NCBI RefSeq assembly: GCF_014190875.1
Contig: NZ_JACHVS010000001.1
Coordinates: 992,001 to 1,056,000 of the forward strand
DNA length: 64,000 bases
Direction: 5' to 3'
Source: Paeniglutamicibacter cryotolerans
GTDB lineage: Bacteria; Actinomycetota; Actinomycetes; Actinomycetales; Micrococcaceae
The stretch's first letter is position 1. Every line of letters begins with the position of its first letter. Positions 62,873-64,000 of this stretch are shown here, piece by piece. Made by a program: the position numbers and the translations under genes. Under the pieces are notes generated by a model that did no database searches, had not been told where the DNA came from, and saw only the letters and a list, made by a program, of their open reading frames with translations.

Positions 62873-64000
62873 CTAAGCCCCGTGCCGCATGCGCAGCAGC
62901 TCCGGGCCCAGGTCGGAAATGGACGCGGCCCCCATGAGCTGCATGTTGACGCGGATTTCCTCGGCGAGTAATTCAATCACCCGGGCAACGCCCCGCTCCC
63001 CGCCAGCCATCAGCCCGTAAAGATAGGCCCTGCCGATCAAAACGAAATCGGCGCCAGCACACAACCCGGCGACGATGTCCGAACCGGACATGATGCCCGA
63101 GTCCAGCATGATTTCAATATCCGGACCAACCTCGGCACGGATCATCGGCAGGGCCAGCAGTGAGACCGGCGCGCGGTCCAGCTGGCGCCCGCCGTGGTTG
63201 GATACCACGAGGCCGTCGGCTCCGGCAAGAACGGACTTCCGGGCATCCTCGGTCGTCAACACGCCCTTGACTATGAGCTTGCCGGGCCAGATCGAACGGA
63301 TCCACTCCAGGTCGGCGAAGGAAAGCGTGGGGTCGAACATCGAGTTGATGAGCGTGGGCAGGTCGGTGGCACTGTTCGAGAGCGAGGCGAACTTCAGCGA
63401 GTCGGTGCTGAGGAAGTTGAACCACCATTCGGGTCGGTAGGAGGCATCGAGCACCGTCTTGAGGTTCAGTTTCGGCGGTATCACCATACCGTTGCGCACA
63501 TCGCGCAGCCGCTGGCCGGCCACCGGCGTATCCACAGTGACCAGCAGGGTGTCATAGCCCGCAAGCTGTGCCCGTTCGAGCAGCGCCCGCGACTTCTCCC
63601 GGTCCTTCCACAGGTAGAGCTGGAACCAGCGTCGGGATCCGGGCGCCGCCTCGGCGACCTCCTCCAACGAACGGGTTCCCATGGTGGATAGGGAGAACGG
63701 GATCCCGGCCGCCGCTGCCGCGCGAACGGCCCCGGTTTCGCCTTCCGCATGCATGAAACGGGTGAACCCGGTCGGGGCGATGCCAAAGGGAAGCGCCGAC
63801 CGGCCCCCGGCGATCGAGGTCGAGAGGTCCACCTCGGCCGTGCCGTGCAGGATGCGTGGGATCAGCTCGACCGCATCGAAGGCATCACGGCTGCGCCGAT
63901 AGGTCAGTTCGCGCTGGGCCGCTCCGTCGACATAGTCGAAGGCCGCTGTGGGGGTACGCCGTTTGGCGATGGTCCGCAGGTCCCAGACGTCGGCGGCCTT
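62873..64000 (-). CDS. FMN-dependent alpha-hydroxy-acid oxidase (lactate/glycolate type), cut by the right edge
   Basis: The frame stays open to base 64000, so the N-terminus is beyond the window; 376 codons are visible. DLRTIAKRRTP and DYVDGAAQRELTYRRSRDAF are the family's N-terminal signatures, LPFGIAPTGFTRFMH binds FMN, SNHGGRQLDRAP contains the catalytic His and Arg, and DSGIMSGSDIV binds the FMN phosphate. It oxidises an (S)-2-hydroxy acid such as lactate. An ATG internal to the frame at 63832 is not the start, because the conserved N-terminal part lies upstream of it. Confidence 0.87.
   Translation of the reverse strand, partial: KAADVWDLRTIAKRRTPTAAFDYVDGAAQRELTYRRSRDAFDAVELIPRILHGTAEVDLSTSIAGGRSALPFGIAPTGFTRFMHAEGETGAVRAAAAAGIPFSLSTMGTRSLEEVAEAAPGSRRWFQLYLWKDREKSRALLERAQLAGYDTLLVTVDTPVAGQRLRDVRNGMVIPPKLNLKTVLDASYRPEWWFNFLSTDSLKFASLSNSATDLPTLINSMFDPTLSFADLEWIRSIWPGKLIVKGVLTTEDARKSVLAGADGLVVSNHGGRQLDRAPVSLLALPMIRAEVGPDIEIMLDSGIMSGSDIVAGLCAGADFVLIGRAYLYGLMAGGERGVARVIELLAEEIRVNMQLMGAASISDLGPELLRMRHGA

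Overview
This is a high-GC actinobacterial chromosome segment with strong codon bias and mostly Shine-Dalgarno-led genes, plus a few starts that look leaderless. Gene content fits Micrococcaceae (Arthrobacter sensu lato or relatives): inositol-1-phosphate synthase, a branched-chain keto acid dehydrogenase next to HisC, an AdhP/DUF779/aldehyde dehydrogenase operon with its GAF regulator, and a CsoR-CopZ-CopA copper set. Genus assignment is inference. No rRNA, tRNA, CRISPR array, prophage or insertion sequence was recognised.

Layout. 0-1.8 kb: a gene cut by the window edge, a von Willebrand A protein and a lipoprotein. 1.9-8.5 kb: branched-chain keto acid dehydrogenase E2-E1beta-E1alpha, HisC, a small membrane protein and Ino1. 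8.7-21.1 kb: an envelope region holding a WXG100-like protein with an alpha/beta-hydrolase partner, PurB, an ABC exporter, then four minus-strand genes for proline-rich membrane-anchored proteins. One of the four is a ~1063-residue polytopic protein with six C-terminal ~46-residue repeats, and one is an SGNH hydrolase that lacks its serine block. 21.5-30.6 kb: housekeeping and small-protein genes (thioesterase, DUF2695, aminotransferase, MpaB-like, N-formylglutamate amidohydrolase-like, RlmN, pyrimidine-dimer glycosylase) and a C4-dicarboxylate transporter gene broken by an in-frame TGA.

30.8-45.6 kb is the most accessory part: an ABC importer of the nitrate/sulfonate/NMT1 type with two different permeases, an orphan PDR-type reductase, an ORF built on a GCATGT hexamer array, a biotin-dependent acyl-CoA carboxylase operon (MCC-like) with a CitE-like lyase and an orphan CoA-transferase A subunit, then an AT-rich spacer leading into an AlbA_2/HATPase/winged-helix regulator. 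45.6-50.3 kb: alcohol/aldehyde oxidation operon and regulator. 50.6-56.7 kb: TMEM175-like channel, VOC protein, AmiE-like amidase, a small zinc-ribbon-like protein, and SulP with an ATP-grasp ligase. 56.8-59.8 kb: copper homeostasis with a visible CsoR operator between -35 and -10. 59.8-64 kb: EamA exporter, a CGNR regulator that appears to start at ATC, small membrane proteins, and an alpha-hydroxy-acid oxidase cut by the right edge.

The points most worth a second look are the broken dcu gene, the ATC start, the two nine-unit hexamer arrays, the repeat-bearing envelope cluster, the WXG100-like/hydrolase pair, the unpaired CoA-transferase subunit and the AT-flanked AlbA_2 regulator. I could not find one self-evident new multi-gene system. 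The envelope cluster at 14-21 kb is the best candidate.
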